NCBI GenBank assembly: GCA_910578175.1
Contig: CAJTPF010000007.1
Coordinates: 28,321-92,320, forward strand
Direction of reading: 5' to 3'
Origin: an uncultured Lachnospiraceae bacterium
GTDB taxonomy: Bacteria; Bacillota; Clostridia; Lachnospirales; Lachnospiraceae
Length of the DNA: 64,000 nt
The translations under genes were made by a program, and so were the position numbers. Shown one piece after another: positions 63,031 through 64,000 of the stretch. Each line of letters begins with the position of its first letter. The stretch's first letter is position 1. The notes below the pieces were generated by a model, which made no database searches, was not told where the DNA came from, and was given only the letters and a program-made list of their open reading frames with translations.

Positions 63031-64000
63031 TTAGTGATAGATTACAACTATATCCTTCTCCATTATGACTGTATTGCCATCTGGTATGAGATTCTCTTCC
63101 CCCCGGATGATCAGGGCGATCAGCAGGTCTGCCGGAAGATTCAGCTCCGCAATGGATTTGTTATACCATTCATGAGTGTTATCTATTTGAATTTCTTCCA
63201 GATTTTCCTGCTCCCTTGGTTCGTATGCAGGAACGCTTAAAATCACGCAGTCGTTTGCCAGAATTTTCGTATCGCCTTTGGGAATCAGAGTTTCACCGTC
63301 CCGTTTGATCATAATAGCCAGGGAACCGGTAGGCACACTGACCTCCCGGATTTTTTTATTCTCCCAGTTATGCCCTTTTGGGATGTACATTCTCATCAAT
63401 GTAATGGCGGACTCCTCCTGATAATCGTTAAAGGTTTTGCGGACATCCGATTCTTCGTCTACCATGGACAATTTCTTTGCTGCCAGAGGCAGAAGCGTTC
63501 CCTGGATCGAAACCGAAAAGAGTGAGATCATAAATACGATATGAAATAAATCCCTGGAAAGTCCGGCACCGCTTGCCACTGCCATAATGGAAAACACAAT
63601 GGACGCCGCCCCCCGGAGTCCAGCCCAGGATACCAGCAGGCACTGGCGGTTACTACATTTAAAAGGTTTTAATATTAAAAATACTGCTATCGGTCTGGCA
63701 GCCAGAGTCATAAAAATCATGATTCCCAATGCCGGAAGTAAAATCCCCGGAAGTTTATGGGGGAATACCAGGAGTCCCAGCAAAAAAAAGATAAAAATCT
63801 GCGCCATTCCCGTAATTCCGTCAAAAAAAGGAATGATTATCTTCTTATTCCGGATCGGGCTGTTGCCGATCAGAATCCCCATTAAATAAACGCTGATAAA
63901 TCCGTTTCCTCCAGACAGATCCGAAAGTCCGAAACAGATCAATATGAGCCCGATCATAAAAACGGTATCCAGGCCTTCGGAAATCAGAGTTGTTTTTGTC
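63031..64000 (-). CDS. Cation/proton antiporter with RCK-C domains (partial, right edge)
   Basis: The frame is open through the window edge, so at least the first helices are missing. The remaining part has about six helices of the CPA1/NhaP2 type (FISVYLMGILIGNSPIRNKK, SWAGLRGAASIVFSIMAVAS) and then a cytosolic tail with two TrkA-C/RCK-C repeats (VSVPTGSLAIMIKRDGETLI and LNLPADLLIALIIRGEENLI). This fits K+/H+ antiporters such as CvrA/NhaP2. Ligand binding to the RCK domains, for example cyclic di-AMP, is a family possibility. Confidence 0.88.
   Translation of the reverse strand, partial: TKTTLISEGLDTVFMIGLILICFGLSDLSGGNGFISVYLMGILIGNSPIRNKKIIIPFFDGITGMAQIFIFFLLGLLVFPHKLPGILLPALGIMIFMTLAARPIAVFLILKPFKCSNRQCLLVSWAGLRGAASIVFSIMAVASGAGLSRDLFHIVFMISLFSVSIQGTLLPLAAKKLSMVDEESDVRKTFNDYQEESAITLMRMYIPKGHNWENKKIREVSVPTGSLAIMIKRDGETLIPKGDTKILANDCVILSVPAYEPREQENLEEIQIDNTHEWYNKSIAELNLPADLLIALIIRGEENLIPDGNTVIMEKDIVVIYH

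Overview
The window looks like a chromosomal segment of a low-GC, anaerobic, spore-forming Gram-positive gut bacterium of the Lachnospiraceae / Clostridium XIVa type. The signs are: strong AGGAGG ribosome sites throughout; a complete NADH-linked [FeFe]-hydrogenase operon (HydABC); a class II aldolase; a CotF-like coat protein; Amt fused to a PII domain; a FeoA-FeoB fusion with its Cys-rich partner; and CsoR/CopA. No rRNA, tRNA or CRISPR array was seen. The species cannot be named from the sequence alone.

Layout. 0-0.7 kb: eroded accessory DNA (polymorphic-toxin-like tail, IS3 OrfA scrap). 0.7-9.4 kb, minus strand: fructose-bisphosphate aldolase, a MoxR / DUF58 / transglutaminase operon, and a large GGDEF protein. 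9.7-13.7 kb, plus strand: de novo NAD operon nadA-nadB-nadC with its repressor niaR; nadB carries a one-base frameshift in an A-run. 13.7-17.8 kb: MATE pump divergent from a Crp/Fnr regulator, then Amt-PII with a leader terminator. 17.9-22.7 kb, plus: an ABC-2 exporter-like operon around an unrecognised membrane-anchored protein. 22.8-28.7 kb: HAD phosphatase, TPR-like protein, HydCBA. 28.9-30.3 kb: second MATE pump.

30.3-33.0 kb is a decayed accessory patch: RTX-type protein remnant, beheaded XRE regulator, NYN nuclease with tandem leader hairpins, intact XRE regulator. 33.1-34.9 kb holds a DRE-TIM aldolase and an amidohydrolase. 35.2-39.1 kb is the most interesting block: a small XRE protein, a D12-class adenine methyltransferase and a 766-aa protein joining a PD-(D/E)XK-like nuclease domain to a DGQHR domain, all overlapping in one operon, AT-rich relative to the flanks, and followed by the wreck of a serine recombinase. 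It reads as a compact restriction-modification-like defence cassette with its own control region.

39.2-43.9 kb: polar amino-acid ABC transporters (a separate set plus a receptor-permease fusion). 44-48.4 kb: YbjQ-like protein, MFS/spermidine-synthase fusion, CotF-like protein, dihydrouridine synthase, DUF2325. 48.5-51.5 kb: FtsX-type ABC exporter. 51.6-57.2 kb: iron and copper handling (FeoAB, CopA, CsoR with an operator inside its promoter). 57.4-61.4 kb: one-component regulators (TetR, AraC-GyrI, WYL) with DUF4180 and ClbS/DfsB partners. 61.5-64 kb: possible small peptide, lipoprotein-like protein, small export protein, and the C-terminal part of a cation/proton antiporter that runs off the window.
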